A stretch of DNA of 64,000 bases. It comes from Sophora flavescens (lineage: Eukaryota > Streptophyta > Magnoliopsida > Fabales > Fabaceae). Below are positions 13,198 through 24,943 of the stretch, piece by piece. The notes beneath the pieces are model-generated. The model was not told the origin of the DNA, ran no database searches, and saw nothing but the letters and a program-made list of their open reading frames with translations. Each line of letters opens with the position of its first letter. The first letter of the stretch is position 1. Location: positions 104,346,554-104,410,553 of the forward strand of contig CM061070.1 in assembly GCA_030762895.1 (NCBI GenBank), written 5' to 3'. The translations under genes were made by a program, and so were the position numbers.

Positions 13198-14725
13198 AAA
13201 TTTTAAACTATTAAATTATATATACATTAAAATATAAGTATATAAAAATTAAAACATAAAAAACATGACAACTCTACTTTTACTGTTTGCCAATTTATGA
13301 TTGGTTGACAATGTAAAAAAACTTTACACTGTCAGTGTATACAAATAAATTTTTAAAAAAAGTATTAGGAAAAAAAATTATTAGAAAAAAAATTTAAAAA
13401 ATTAAGGAAAACGTAAAAAAAAATAAAAAAAAAGATTCTTAAATTTTTTTAAAAAAATGTAAACAAATTTTTAAAAAATGTTTAAATAAAAATAAAAAAT
13501 TAAACGTAAAAAAAACAAAAATGTAAAAAAAAATAATTTTTTTTTAAAAAAGTAAAAAAAATCCTCCCGCTGACACGTGGACGTACAGTAAAAATGTCTC
13601 TCCACCTTTTATTATCTACCTAGATCTTATTTCTACCCAACTTTACAGAAAATTTAGCATAGAAGTAGTTTGCATAAGCCAAACAAGTGGAGAATATGAA
13701 TAATTAGGAGCATCAGGTTAACTACTAGTAATTGCGGTATAAGTAGTCTTCTCATATCCCCCAATTGAATGTACTTTATCTTGAAATTCTCATGGAAAAA
13801 ATGTATAAAACATAGGAGTATGCATCTTCTCTGTACATTAATTTTAAAAATTATATCATTGTGGCTCTAACGACGCTTGCATCTCTTATGGACTTCTAAA
13901 TATACAGCTTGCTGCCGTATTTTACTTTGTTTGCATAATCGAGAAATTTGTGAATGCTGAAGGAAAATCATAAGCATAATTTATATACAATGCATGCACC
14001 GCATCCACATAAGAACATGATTTCTTTTTATCCATCTTGAAGTTGAAGATAAAATGCTTTTATTTTTTTTGTTATCCTTTTCCTTATACATAACAAATTC
14101 ATTATCAATATGGGCTTGATTCGAATGCTAACAGGCTTTGGACTCCTTAATCAAGTGATCAGGAGTTCGATTCCTAACTTCTATGTATGAAGAAAAACCT
14201 AATTAGAAGAAAGTAATTCTTAAATACCTTACAGGTCCCCCACGATGGAGATTAACCACCCTTTACAATGATGGTACTCCATACCAATGACATGGGGACC
14301 ACAAAAAAATAAAGAACAAATTAATATCTTTATCTCCATTTCTGCTTACATTTGAGTTTCAATGGCTTGAGTTGAGTGGAGTGATACCTGAATCTTTTGC
14401 CTTACTTAACAGTTAACAAGGTGGACTTCATGTAAGTGGATAGAATGAATATAACACATGTCATTCGAACATCTCATTCTCATTTATGATGGAACAAAAT
14501 TTCTTCTAAATAATGCAAGTAATAAAGAAACTAAGTCTTATGTATTTGAAGGCAGAGAAAGCAAAAGTAAACAAGTACTACCTGGTAAGAAGAAGTGGTT
14601 GTTCCGAAGAGGAACCCTTCTGGGAATTGAGATCTGCTGATTCCACTTTCAACTTTATTGCAACTTTGGACATGAAAATGAACACAGCAAAGCAGTATCA
14701 AAACAATGCTCACTCGCATTTTCAT
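8626..14725 (-). CDS. GH1 beta-glucosidase (plant BGLU family), complete
   Basis: Retaining family 1 glycoside hydrolase, which hydrolyses beta-glucosides of plant secondary metabolites. Twelve exons are placed: 14582-14725, 11283-11349, 11104-11162, 10941-11016, 10779-10853, 10548-10635, 10107-10359, 9884-9999, 9448-9700, 9241-9343, 8938-9046 and 8626-8839. Exon 1 encodes a hydrophobic signal peptide (VSIVLILLCCVHF) followed by the GH1 N-terminal motif FPEGFLFGTTTSSYQ. Acid/base glutamate: TINEPN (exon 7). Nucleophile glutamate: YITENG (exon 10). Aglycone-site region: SLLDNFEWTDGYGTRFGLYYVD (last exon). Intron 1 is 3.2 kb and full of transposons. The signal peptide predicts secretory-pathway targeting (apoplast, ER body or vacuole). 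The subfamily could not be fixed. Confidence 0.9.
11978..13116 (-). mobile_element. Nonautonomous Helitron(s) in glucosidase intron 1
   Basis: On the minus strand the 3' end reads CCCGTGCATCGCAAGGG (a hairpin with one mismatch), then a short spacer and a terminal CTAG at 11978, followed by T: the classic Helitron 3' terminus. The matching 5' terminus A|TCTATATC...ACTAATTAATAAGGG is at 12443. Further 5'-terminus-like copies occur at 12713, about 12994 (which has lost the TC) and 13116. The smallest element is therefore 11978-12443 (466 bp) and the largest 11978-13116. No RepHel coding sequence is present. Confidence 0.75.
12404..13116. repeat. Tandem copies of the Helitron 5' end
   Basis: Two units of about 270-280 bp and one shorter unit of about 120 bp repeat in tandem. 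Each contains AATTAGTATAGATATAG and a segment with ACACTAAAATCA; the long units also share CTCTATTTATGTCAAT and GACTCCCAAAAC. Each unit ends in a Helitron 5'-terminus-like sequence, so this is a multi-terminus array rather than a plain minisatellite. Confidence 0.7.
13156..13192. repeat. (TA)n microsatellite
   Basis: About 18 TA dinucleotides in glucosidase intron 1. It is followed to about 13565 by A-rich low-complexity sequence with no other signal. Confidence 0.9.
14105..14310 (+). mobile_element. tRNA-derived SINE, plus strand
   Basis: Contains a good RNA polymerase III B box (AGTTCGATTCC, about 14164-14175) and a weaker A-box-like stretch about 45 bp upstream. It ends in an A-rich tail (about 14301-14314). 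It lies in glucosidase intron 1, opposite to the gene. Target duplication not resolved. Confidence 0.55.
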
Positions 14726-15610
14726 TTGGTTTGTAAGAACTGACTTAGCAAAAACAATAAAAAGCAGGTACTACTGAGGGTTATGACTCAATTTAGCAGT
14801 TGAGATTAATAATATATGGGCAATGATTGAATAGATATTAATACTTATCAGACATTTATAATGTTGGGCCCAAAAGGTTCATAATGTATAGTACTATATT
14901 TAATGTAGTGGGATCGTGTACTATCAAGTTCTAACTAATTTGGAGCTCACTCATAATGAATTAGGTGTTTTTCTTTCTCTTTTTTTTCATGAAAAAGGGA
15001 ATTTTTAAAAATATATATCTAATATCATAACATATATTAAGTGCTAAACTAACATAGTAATATATAAAATCCCACTTAATTTGAATAAAGCATAAAAGCG
15101 TATGTTCACAAAAACATAAAAGCATACAACATATATAAAAGTTAAAAAGAAATCACTGTGTGCCCGCTTCAAAACCTTGAGAATTGATTCTGTCACTGTC
15201 AGACGTGATTTTTTGTAAAAATGAGGTGTTTGATTACTAACAGGTAAAATTAATTTTACCTAGAAGCTACAAAAAGTACCTTTTATATTGGGTTGAGAAA
15301 TTTACGCTAAGTTTTACATCAAACTTGCTTTCAAAATAAAAACATTCAAACGTAAATCACTTTACTTTAAACTCAATTCTAACCCAAATCAATTTTACAA
15401 AATCAATTTTAATCGAAATCACTTTTATCAAACATTTATTCAAACATACATACAAGTGTCATGTAAATTAGTAAATGGAATATACAATTAAATAATAAAT
15501 AATCTATATAAAAATCAAGAGAGGAACAAAACTTCTCCTATTGTATGCTTTTTATCACGATAAAGCATTTAGCTACAGCCACGGATGTTCATCATATTTA
15601 AAAGAATCAG
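14726..15610. other. Upstream region of the beta-glucosidase gene
   Basis: Presumed promoter of the minus-strand glucosidase, but no convincing TATA box was placed. Positions 15170-15460 contain AATTTTAC/GTAAAATT-type phrases seen in short legume DNA transposons, without definable ends. No gene is seen. Confidence 0.4.
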
Positions 15611-15614
15611 TTAA

Positions 15615-15812
15615 AATTTTTTTTTTGGTACATTAAAGTTTAGATTGAGGGAAGACACGCCCCTTGTAAGGCCCTGGAATACCACTAACCTCAACGATGA
15701 TTTATAGTGGAATTTACATATTGTCTATCAACAGGAGAGATCTAGGAATCGAATACAAGTCACAGTTAGTATGAGCAGAAGGCTTGACCAGATGTACCAA
15801 CCCCTATTGGCA
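15615..15812 (-). mobile_element. tRNA-derived SINE, minus strand
   Basis: On the minus strand an A box (TGGTACATCTGG, 15786-15799) fits the consensus TRGYNNANNNG exactly. A B-box-like TATTCGATTCC follows about 40 bp downstream (15745-15757). The 3' end is an A run (T run on plus, 15617-15626). The length of about 200 bp fits a plant SINE. Confidence 0.7.
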
Positions 15813-16407
15813 ATCAGTTATTTATTACTTGTTTTGGACTTGTTGGTATTTTATTATAGGCTTTAATCATGAGCTTTTATAACTTAAATTAGAATTAACT
15901 CATTTCTCTATTTGAATAAAAAATTCCTTTTAAATGAGTTGGGAATAAAAACGGTTAAAACTGAGTTTGTGAAATCCATTTCTGGTATAGACTGGTCATG
16001 CTTGAAGCTGGCAAACAATCCCCTCAGATAGGTAATGACTACCGACTTGAAGACTTCTCTCCCTTTTTTTCATGTAAACTGAATAATGGTTGAAACATGT
16101 ATATGGAACCATTTCAGGAAATAATACTTTACAAAATAATTGGTATGGTTCTTCTAATCGCAAAATCCATACAAGTAATTTATTTTTCTTTCCCACTAGT
16201 GACCATTGCTGTTAGCATGGAACAGTTGTCATAAGATCAATCAAAAACAAAAAGACAACATATGTGTCAATTCCTTTATAGATGTATCACAGACAAGTTG
16301 AAGCCTTTCTTTCCTTGCCATCCTAAACTGCATCTTTATTTTGTTTTCACTTTTCAATGACATAAATAACTAACTATATGCCTGTGAGTCTTAACTCCCA
16401 AAGAAAT

Positions 16408-16693
16408 TGTTAAGAATCCATTAATAGAATAAATCTTTATTGAATTCCAGTACAAAAACAGAACGACAATAGGAGAGTAATCTCCTCCAAGGGTTTCCCC
16501 TTTACAAAGGATTTCCCCTTTCACAACTAAGCCTTTGCCCAGTTCTCCCAAACTGACAACTCTGAATCTCATTTCTCTTACTCTCTTCCCCTACTTATAC
16601 AGCTGAAACTTCTAACTAACTAATTGCCTCAATTAATGCTAACTAACTAACTATTACATTTCTCTTTATTCCTAATTGGATTGGGCCCTAACA
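16408..16693 (-). mobile_element. Short solo LTR in 3' flank of glucosidase copy 2
   Basis: 286 bp beginning TGTTAAGAATCC and ending GGGCCCTAACA, flanked by GAAAT and GAAAC (four of five bases match). On the minus strand it contains TGTATAAGTAGGGG, a plausible TATA box, so the LTR is probably minus-oriented. The equivalent place in copy 1 (near 8490) reads straight through as AAAGAAACATA. The insertion is therefore younger than the gene duplication. Confidence 0.75.
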
Positions 16694-16878
16694 GAAACAT
16701 ATAATTTATTTAACCTATTAACCTCTTCCCTTTCCTTCATACTATTTATCATCAATATATCTTTAAATTTCTGCTTATTCAAATATCTTCAAAATCAGTA
16801 GTGGTCCATGCTGCTAAGATATCGCTCGCTCAAATCTAAAATCTTCTTTAATCATGTGACTAGTGTTGTTGAGGAAAC

Positions 16879-18681
16879 TTAAAAACATTGAACAGAAAGT
16901 TTGGGAATTCGTTCAAGAGTCTGCCTATCCACATAATAGAGCCCAAATCTTGGGCCATAGCCAGCTGCCCATTCGAAATTGTCCAACAATGACCATATCA
17001 TATATCCTTTTACATCTGCACCTTTCCTGCACATAAAATAATTAGCTTTTTCAAACAAAATAATGAAAATAAGCCTATAATAAAAGGCTGCTACTCATAT
17101 ATTAATCCCTATCACGCACCTTACGGCCTTTAGCAGAGCTGCAAGGTAGGCTTCATGAAACTCTATTCGTTTGAAATCTTGTAGAAAATCATGCATTGTC
17201 ACATCTTTTTTAGGAGGAGGAGAATACCCTGAAACAAAATTTGTGTTGCTATCCATAATTTGTTAATTAAGTCATAGCATGAAATACAAAGTCATGTTCT
17301 TTGTATCTGAATTTAAGGTAAGTGTTTGATATTGTACTACTCAATTGATCAAGCAGCAAAACCAGTAGAAAACAAATTGAGAGAAAATGACATCATCTAA
17401 TTTATTCACCCACCATTTTCTGTAATATACATGGGCATGTTATGGTATCTTATCTTAACGTAATCCACAATCTTCTCCATGCCACTTGGAACCACAAAGA
17501 ACCTTGGCATTCCTGTCTATTTTAAACAACAGAAATTATATCAAATATTGTGTTCAATAATTAATCCTTTGATAAACATTTGAGTAACCAATATAACGCA
17601 ATGGTTAAGAGCAGCTACACTACACCAAGTTACCACATCACCAATTGGAATGCCATCTCTCATTCCTGTTGTTTCCACAAAGCCTCGTATTGGATGATCT
17701 GCTCCAAGAGCACAAGCGGAATGGGAGCAGTCCTTGACATAAAGAGTTCCACAGTGATTTATGCCAATGAAGTCCAGACTCCCTTGTAAGAGACTCTTTT
17801 CCTTAGGCGAGAACCTTGGCAACTGTCTCCCAAGAATAGACCGCATCTCGGCAGGGTACTCACCGAAAACCAGCGGATCTAATAACCTGAATATCAAAAA
17901 TTATGAAAGGATATTGTGCTGCTAATTTCACACATTAATAATTAATAATGTACATAATAGTTTATGTAGGCATGAGTGTAATAACTCAAGCAAAACAATT
18001 AACTTGTTTTTCCCTTGATAAGACTTTTGCAGCTATTAACTAAGAAAAGGAAACGGTACTTCTAAACTTACCAGGCCATGAGAAAAGCCAAGCCCCTAGT
18101 CACAGCTTGTCTGTCACATTCTTCATCTCTAAGAGGTTCATACATGAACGTATTTGCAACAATGCCAATAGTTCCACCTTGTTTTGCCTGGATTAAACAC
18201 ATTCTTCATCAATGTTTGCTGATTAAACACTCCTCTTGGCCTTTCTTAGAAAATGTGACTAACAATGCCTTCAGTTTAGGCCCACTTTGTTACATGAAAG
18301 TGCTTGCGGTATAATTCAACAGCCTTAGCATGTGACAGTAACATATTGTGCATGACGACGAGAGGCTCAACATCAGAGTTACCAGTAGAACAATTTCCAA
18401 ATGGCGGGGAACAATGACCCGGGACGTATTTTCCCCTTATAAAGGCCATGTCTGCAACCAGGTTTGGCTCATTGATGGTGATCCGGTACTTTACCCGGCC
18501 ACCAAAACTCGTGAAACAAATTTCAGTAAAATGAACCAAGTCTCTCCTACAACAAAGGCGTATACAATTATCAGAATCTTATTGTTCTCTTTATGAACTA
18601 AGATTAAGCATGAGAATTCATTAGCTAACAGCCTTACAGGACAATTCATTGAAGAAGTGACAAATTTCAAATACTTAACAT

Positions 18682-18712
<31 letters not shown>

Positions 18713-19322
18713 CATTGGAGCATAAAATGAGAGCATCAGATTTACTGTATCAGAGGACTGAGCCAACCACCATATATTTCTTCCAGTTCTTGTGGCATGT
18801 CATTATGGTGAATTGTCACAAATGGCTCAATCCCTGGATTATGCACACCATGTCCAGATTTAGGTACAGCTAAGGATAATGTCATAACAAGACTGATTAT
18901 TATCACTCAAAAGCCAAAACAAGTTATCATTTTGGAATACAAAGAACCAAGTGGGCAGTGGACACTGTTACTTCACCTCTAAGCAGGAGATTGTCTATAA
19001 TCTTGTTGTAGAACATAATCCCAATTGGATTTATGTCCCCATATATTCCTCCTGTTACAACGCATGAAGATCAAATTCAGAAGATAACTTGAAAGATAAG
19101 ATTATAGGAACCAGTCATGTAAATTGTGAAACACTTACTGGGTAGAATCCTTGCCCATGAAATAGAAAACCGATATACATTTATCCCAAGAGAAGACATC
19201 AATTTGATGTCTTCCTGTCAAGGACAATGGTTAAGAAGAGAGTCAAAACTACTCGTCAGAGTATAGTAAAGGCAGGTAAAATATTAAGCTGATATCATAT
19301 TATTATTACCAAAAAACGATGC
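16879..19322 (-). pseudogene. Truncated tandem copy of the GH1 beta-glucosidase
   Basis: Matches exons 4-12 of the 8626-14725 gene in order and spacing. Homology ends abruptly inside exon 3, at about 19322 (equivalent to about 11118). Signal peptide and N-terminus are therefore missing, and unrelated sequence follows. The middle is well kept: TINEPN, the YITENG region and intact splice sites. The last exon has a premature TAA at 16879-16881 that removes about 22 C-terminal residues, and NHYGTLY has become NHCGTLY. Intron sequence contains a (TA)n(TG)n run at about 18683-18712. It is very unlikely to give an active enzyme, but may still be transcribed. Confidence 0.88.
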
Positions 19323-20673
19323 CACGTTGAACACGAGGAAAGGGATAAGATTGGACAAGATTGTTATTGGTTGGATTATTATTAAACGAATACTGGTATA
19401 AGTTATAGGGGGGTTCTAGGGTGAGCAACGTGTGGAAGTCCTCACCGTGCAACATATATTTTAATCCGTCAGATCTTGGAAACAAAAAAAGGATGAATGA
19501 GATCAATCCGGGCAACTTGTTCTACCAGTTGCTTCAGCCAACTTGTTCTTCCCTGCGTTCATCTGGTGGGCGGTGACGGAGACGGAGGCAAATGGATGGG
19601 GTGACGGTGGCAGAGCATCCCCCAAGCTTTAAAACCGCCCAATCCCACCGCAGGTGAAATTAGCAGCGGCGGTAATGGATGGGGTGACGGTGGCGGAGCA
19701 TCTGTGGCATGGCTCGCGTTCTTGACTGGTTGGATCTGTGGTGTGGCTCGCCTGGTGGCTGGGTTATGTTGGTGGCGTTTTCTCGTCTGGTGGCGGGGCC
19801 CAATGGACGGCGGTCCCATTGAAGTTCCTCAGCTGAATCTGTCAAGTTGTCCTCTCTATTTATCTTTTGTTCCTTTTTTTCTTTTCTTTTTTCAATTTTT
19901 TCCTGAAATAATAAATAAAGTAATAAAAAATTATGGATCCGCCCGACAACCCATCACCCGACATGTATAAATGAACGGAAATGGATTTCATTTTTCTTTC
20001 ATCGAACCCACCCGATGCTCACCCCTACTTCAGTGGTTAACATATTAATTTAAAGTTTTATGATGTAATAATTTTGTAAATAGGTGTTTTGCAATAAAGC
20101 CCTCACTCTAAAGTTTTGAGTTAACTCACTGGGAAAGAAAGAAAAAAAAAACTTGAACCATGCTTTGTTTTATTCCACGGTGGAGTGACTTGACCCAAGC
20201 AAGGAAGGTGTCCTATTGTGAGCATTAAGAAACCATCTTTGTTTTTCCCTGGAAAAAGCTGGAGGATGAAGTGGTGGAAGCGGTGTTCTGTCACGTTCCC
20301 AAACATATGTTCGGCACCCAATAAGTCGTGAATTAGCATAGGGGATTTGGTGGAAACAGTGGTTGGCCATAAATTTGAAATCGGTGGAAGCGGTAGTTTG
20401 AGGTTTGGGTTTAGACTCGATATTAGCAGGAACATTGATTATGTCCATGTTTGTGAAATATCGTGTATGTTGAAATTAGTTTTCGTGGGTTCGTTGGCTG
20501 TTGATATCGGTAATTGTTCCTACTTTTCCAAATAGCTTCTGGTAACTACTTGAGACTTTCAATAAATTATTATAAATAAATTACTCGTGGGTTTTAGGCG
20601 TGGGTAGCAATTGAATGAACGAGACTCAGACATCGAGGGCGGCCCAGGATTAATGAGTGGCCAATAGACAAAA
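19323..20673. other. Non-homologous sequence beyond the duplication breakpoint
   Basis: No recognised gene. A GC-richer patch at 19560-19860 contains the direct repeat ATGGATGGGGTGACGGTGGC at about 19592 and 19675. The sequence GCTCACCCCTA near 20019 and TAGGGTGAGC near 19417 look like inward-facing hAT-type termini, but the flanking 8-mers do not match. Short ORFs here (for example 20347-20535 plus) have no recognisable domain. Confidence 0.35.
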
Positions 20674-21561
20674 GAGGCCACACAGAAATTTGGACATCTA
20701 CGTGACATGCTACAGTAGTATACTGTAGCAACAATTTTTTTTTATTAAAAATTTTGAATTTTTAAAAAAAATAAAAATTTTATTTCTAAAAAAACCCATT
20801 CACCAGATAATGAACTGAATTCATCATATATTTATACACGATTCACCAGATATTTGTACATACTTAATCAAAAAAATTATTTATCAAAAAAACTCATCCA
20901 CCAGATATTTACACATATTTAACCAAAAAATTTATTTATATATAAAAAAACACATTCGCCAGATAATGAACTGAATTCACCAGATATTTATACCTAATTC
21001 ACCAGATATTTGCACATACTTAACCAAAAAAATTATTTCTCAAAAAAACTCATTCACCAGATAATGAACTGAATTCACCAAATATTTGTACCCAATTCAC
21101 CAGATATTTACACATACTTAACCTAAAAAATTTATTTATAAAAAAAAACACATTCACCAGATAATGAACTGAATTCACCAGATATTTATACCTGATTCAC
21201 CATATATTTGCACATACTTAACCAAAAAATTTATTTCTCAAATAAACCTATTCACCAAATAATGAACTGAATTCACCAGATATTTATACCGGATTCACCA
21301 TAAATTTGCACATACTTAATCAAAAAAATTATTTCTCAAAAAAACTCATTCACCAGATAATGAACTGAATTCATCAGATATTTGTACCCGATTCACCAGA
21401 TATTTACACATACTTAATCAAAAAAATATTTATTAAAAAAATTAAAATTTAAAAAAAAAAAAAAAAAGACAGCTACAGTGCCGCACAGTGCACTGTACGG
21501 CACTGTTCATATGGTGTTAACCGTATGATGTCCGCAAAAGTGTGTCCGTTTAGCAAAATTC
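20674..21561. mobile_element. MULE-like element filled with a minisatellite
   Basis: Flanked by identical 9-bp TAGACAAAA at 20665-20673 and 21562-21570. The inverted termini are only partly alike: GGCCACACAG...GGACATCTACG on the left, GGACACACTT...GGACATCATACG on the inverted right, the right end being about 10 bp longer. Just inside each end is a strong palindrome: GCTACAGTAGTATACTGTAGC on the left (about 20711) and an almost perfect 32-bp ACAGTGCCG...CGGCACTGT on the right (about 21475-21506). No transposase is present. Confidence 0.55.
20795..21440. repeat. CACCAGATA minisatellite
   Basis: A repeating unit containing ATTCACCAGATAATGAACTG, then CACCAGATATTTGTACC, then CATACTTAACCAAAAAAATT recurs about six times with internal sub-repetition of CACCAGATATTT. 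Copies have diverged by point changes and A-run length. Confidence 0.85.
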
Positions 21562-21570
21562 TAGACAAAA

Positions 21571-24500
21571 ATATGAATATTAAAATATAAAAAAATAATC
21601 ATAATAATTATTTTAGTTAGCCAAAAAATTTGAAAATTAAGGTGGAACGTGAGCAACCATACCTTAAGTAGGGGTGTTTGTGATTCGGTTTTGAGGTAAA
21701 AAATCATTCGATCCAAAGATAAAAAAAAGCATGCGGTTCGGTTTGGATGGTTTACTTAGAAAAATCCGATCCGATGAAATGTGGTTTGGATCGGTTCGGT
21801 TGATCCGATTTTTACCAACACATCGTTACATATTTATATTACATCAAAGTATCAAGATTACAAGTTAAATTGAACAAAATCTTAAACATATATATACTTG
21901 TTTATATATTCATGTAATAACATTTCATAAAATATGTACAAAATAAATAAATACCATTGTCAACTAGTTTCACAACATCTTTTTTTTATGTTTGGAACTT
22001 AGAAATAGTAAAAACTTATATCAAATCAAACTAGAATATATTAGTAGGAAAAAACTAACAAATAAAAAAATCAATAATACAAAAAATGGAATAAATATAT
22101 ATTTAATTTTATATACGCGGTTTGGTTTGGGTTGATTCGGTTTAAGAAAATGGATCCAAAAAAGTGCTTCTAAATGTCCTTTCCAGTAATTTTAATCAAT
22201 TTAAAGTGATTTTACATAGTTGCATCCAATCGTCTTTAATGATTTAAAAGTGCTTCTTGATAATTGCATCCAAACACAAAATAGCTTCTATTTCTAACAA
22301 TAACTTATGTTTTCTACTTCTACATCATAAAAGTCATTTTTTAAAAAGCTCATCCAAACGGGCCCTAAAAAAGTTATTGGAAAAGCTCAAAGCGGTTGTG
22401 GTCAAGGTTGTCAAACTCGAGACCTTACCTAAGATCATTTGAGAGAAGAAAGATTGTGACTCATGGGATTGTAACACGAATAGTAAGATTCGACCAAAAA
22501 AAAAATAAAATTATATTTAATTATTTATATATGTCATATAAAATAACATAAATAAGAAAAATAATCTTAAAACTCCAAAATAACCATGACATAAGAATGT
22601 CATATGCCCTATCAAAAAAAGAAAGAAAAAGAAAAAGAATGTCATATGCAAATCATAAGTCTTAAACTCTCATACATTTTTTCTAAAAACACAATACAAT
22701 AATATTATTATATAATAATATAACATATTATGATATTATAATATAATATTATCACCAAAGGAGTAAATAGAAGTGCATGCTCTGAAGGAAAACAGAATTG
22801 ATAGCACAAAATGGAAAAAGCAAAGTATCAAGTGGTGGGATTTGACAACGCAGTAGGAATGATTAGAGAAAAACAGAGATGAAGAACGAACAGAGAAGAG
22901 GAACAGTCAAAGGGCCTTGGGTGGGTGTGCTTTGTGCAGTAGCAGACGCTTCTCATTGATGAAGAGGAAGCAATGAAAAAACGAAAAAAACAAGTAACAC
23001 AGAGAAAGAAGAAAAGAAGAAGAAGAGAGTGGGCGGGGTCGTGCCCAATGAAAGAAGAAATAGGGGGTGAAGGGAGATGAGAGAGAAGGGATGGAGGGAT
23101 ATGAGAGAGAAGTGGAGTGAGTGATGATTTTTAGCAAGTAATTAGAGTATATGAATTTATTAAAGGTAATTTACTAAAAAAAATATTTTAAGAGATTTGT
23201 GATGTGTAGGAGTGTAGGAAGCAGCCCTCTTTTATTTATCTACATCCAGAGCCTGGTATTTTGTTCAAAAGCATATAGATGCTTCATTATTTTCACATCA
23301 AAATTTGACATCAGGGACCTTGGTTTTGAATAGGTTATTTATCATTTTACTCTTTACTCTTTCTCTCTTTATTTCATTGATTTATAACTTAATCAATATT
23401 AGAGTGTTTCCGTGTGTCAAATTTTGGTGTCAAAATATCATAACTCATGTTTTCTACCCGAAAATGGGCGCCCACAGATCGTCGCTCCAACCGCCTTGAT
23501 GAAGGAAGAAAAAATCGTCGAATCGTATTGCCTTGCGCGTTTGACAACAGTGGTTGCAGTTGTTTGAGGCACTGTGAGAACAAGTGGGACGAGTGACTTG
23601 TTTATACCACACAGAATTGAGAGAGGTATGATGATTGTGGGGTTAGGAAGACTTGAAATTTATTTTTAAATTTTAGGGAACCTGTAGTGGAATAATGACA
23701 GATTATGTCATGGAGGATGGTTTGGCTTTGGTACCATATTGAATTAATGGAATTTTGGTAGGAAAATAGAATAAGTGGATATAGAAAACGAGATGAATTA
23801 ATTGCAACTTTGATCCTTCTATTATTGATTATGTGCGATTTTGATCCCTAAAGTTTTTTTCATACATATTTGGTCCCTCAGTTTTTTCAATATTGAAATT
23901 TGATCCTTCTATCAATATCTGTCAATTTTTCAAAGATCAATATTGAGAAACCAGTCCTCGAAACACATATAACCACTGTTCTAAATATATAGAACCACCT
24001 TTTAAGCTTTTGTGGTAAAGGATAACTTCATTTCTGGCGAAATTTATGGCAACCTTTTTGGCAACTTTTGGACGATCTTTTCTGGTGACCTCTAACTCTT
24101 TGTTTCCTCTACTGTAAACACTAGCAAGCCACTCCCTCGAAAAATTTAATGCAGGGCCCTGTGTGAACCTAACAATGCCTCAACCTTCCTCTTGTTGTTT
24201 GATACTTTCAAATGTTATGCAATCCAACTGTGAACCTAACAATACCTCAACCTTCTCTTGTTTGATGCTTTCAAATGTTGTGCAATCCAATATGCCTATT
24301 TTATAGTGGTGGCTCATCCCTATATAGGATAGCTACACTATAGTCGGATAACAATTAGTGGGATGAATGCTACACTGATTAGAGAAACAAAATATATTCA
24401 ATCTTTTCTTTTTGATGAATAATTATCATTTATTTATGCTAAAACAAAATATAGAATTAGCAAGTACTTTTTTTTTTTTTTTGAAGATGAATTAGCAAGT

Positions 24501-24612
24501 ACTTAATACTTGTGTTTGTTGTATTATGTTTCTTGCAGGCTTTATTTGGAATTAGATGGGGGGAAAAGGAAAAGAAAAGATACCATAGGATAGAAAAGAA
24601 AAGAAATCCTTT

Positions 24613-24654
<42 letters not shown>

Positions 24655-24943
24655 CAATAACGCATATGTACTTCAGGCACCCAAAAAGTCATATATACGT
24701 GCAGCAAATTACTTTGTAATGTTCAATATTCAAATATAAAATTGAGTTACATTAAATAGCACACACAAAAACATAAGTACTATATGCTGAAAATAATTGG
24801 AGAAAAAAATGAAGCACGAGCACTTGAAGAACTGAATCTACATCACACAGAAAGGATGCAGCACCTCCAAAAACTAACATTTGAACACTTCACAATTCTG
24901 TTGTCCATGTCAATGATAATACTTTCGGGAAAAAACGAAAACA
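21571..24943. other. Intergenic, repeat fragments only
   Basis: No gene supported. At 21669 TAGGGGTGTTTGTGATTCGG resembles a hAT-type terminus followed by GGTTCGGTTTGG-type sequence, but the partner end is missing. Positions 22160-22370 hold AAGTGCTTCT/CATCCAAAC phrases typical of short DNA transposons. Positions 22900-23160 are GA-rich. Positions 23810-23950 carry GATCC/TTTGGTCCCT phrases like a single MULE-type end. A (TA)n run lies at 24617-24652. Confidence 0.4.

Noticed and set aside
19306..19515. 69-codon minus ORF as the missing 5' exon of glucosidase copy 2
   Set aside because: No GH1 N-terminal motif; homology to copy 1 stops at about 19322, so it is unrelated flanking DNA.
24617..24652. 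ORFs encoding alternating I/Y repeats
   Set aside because: Translation of a (TA)n microsatellite.
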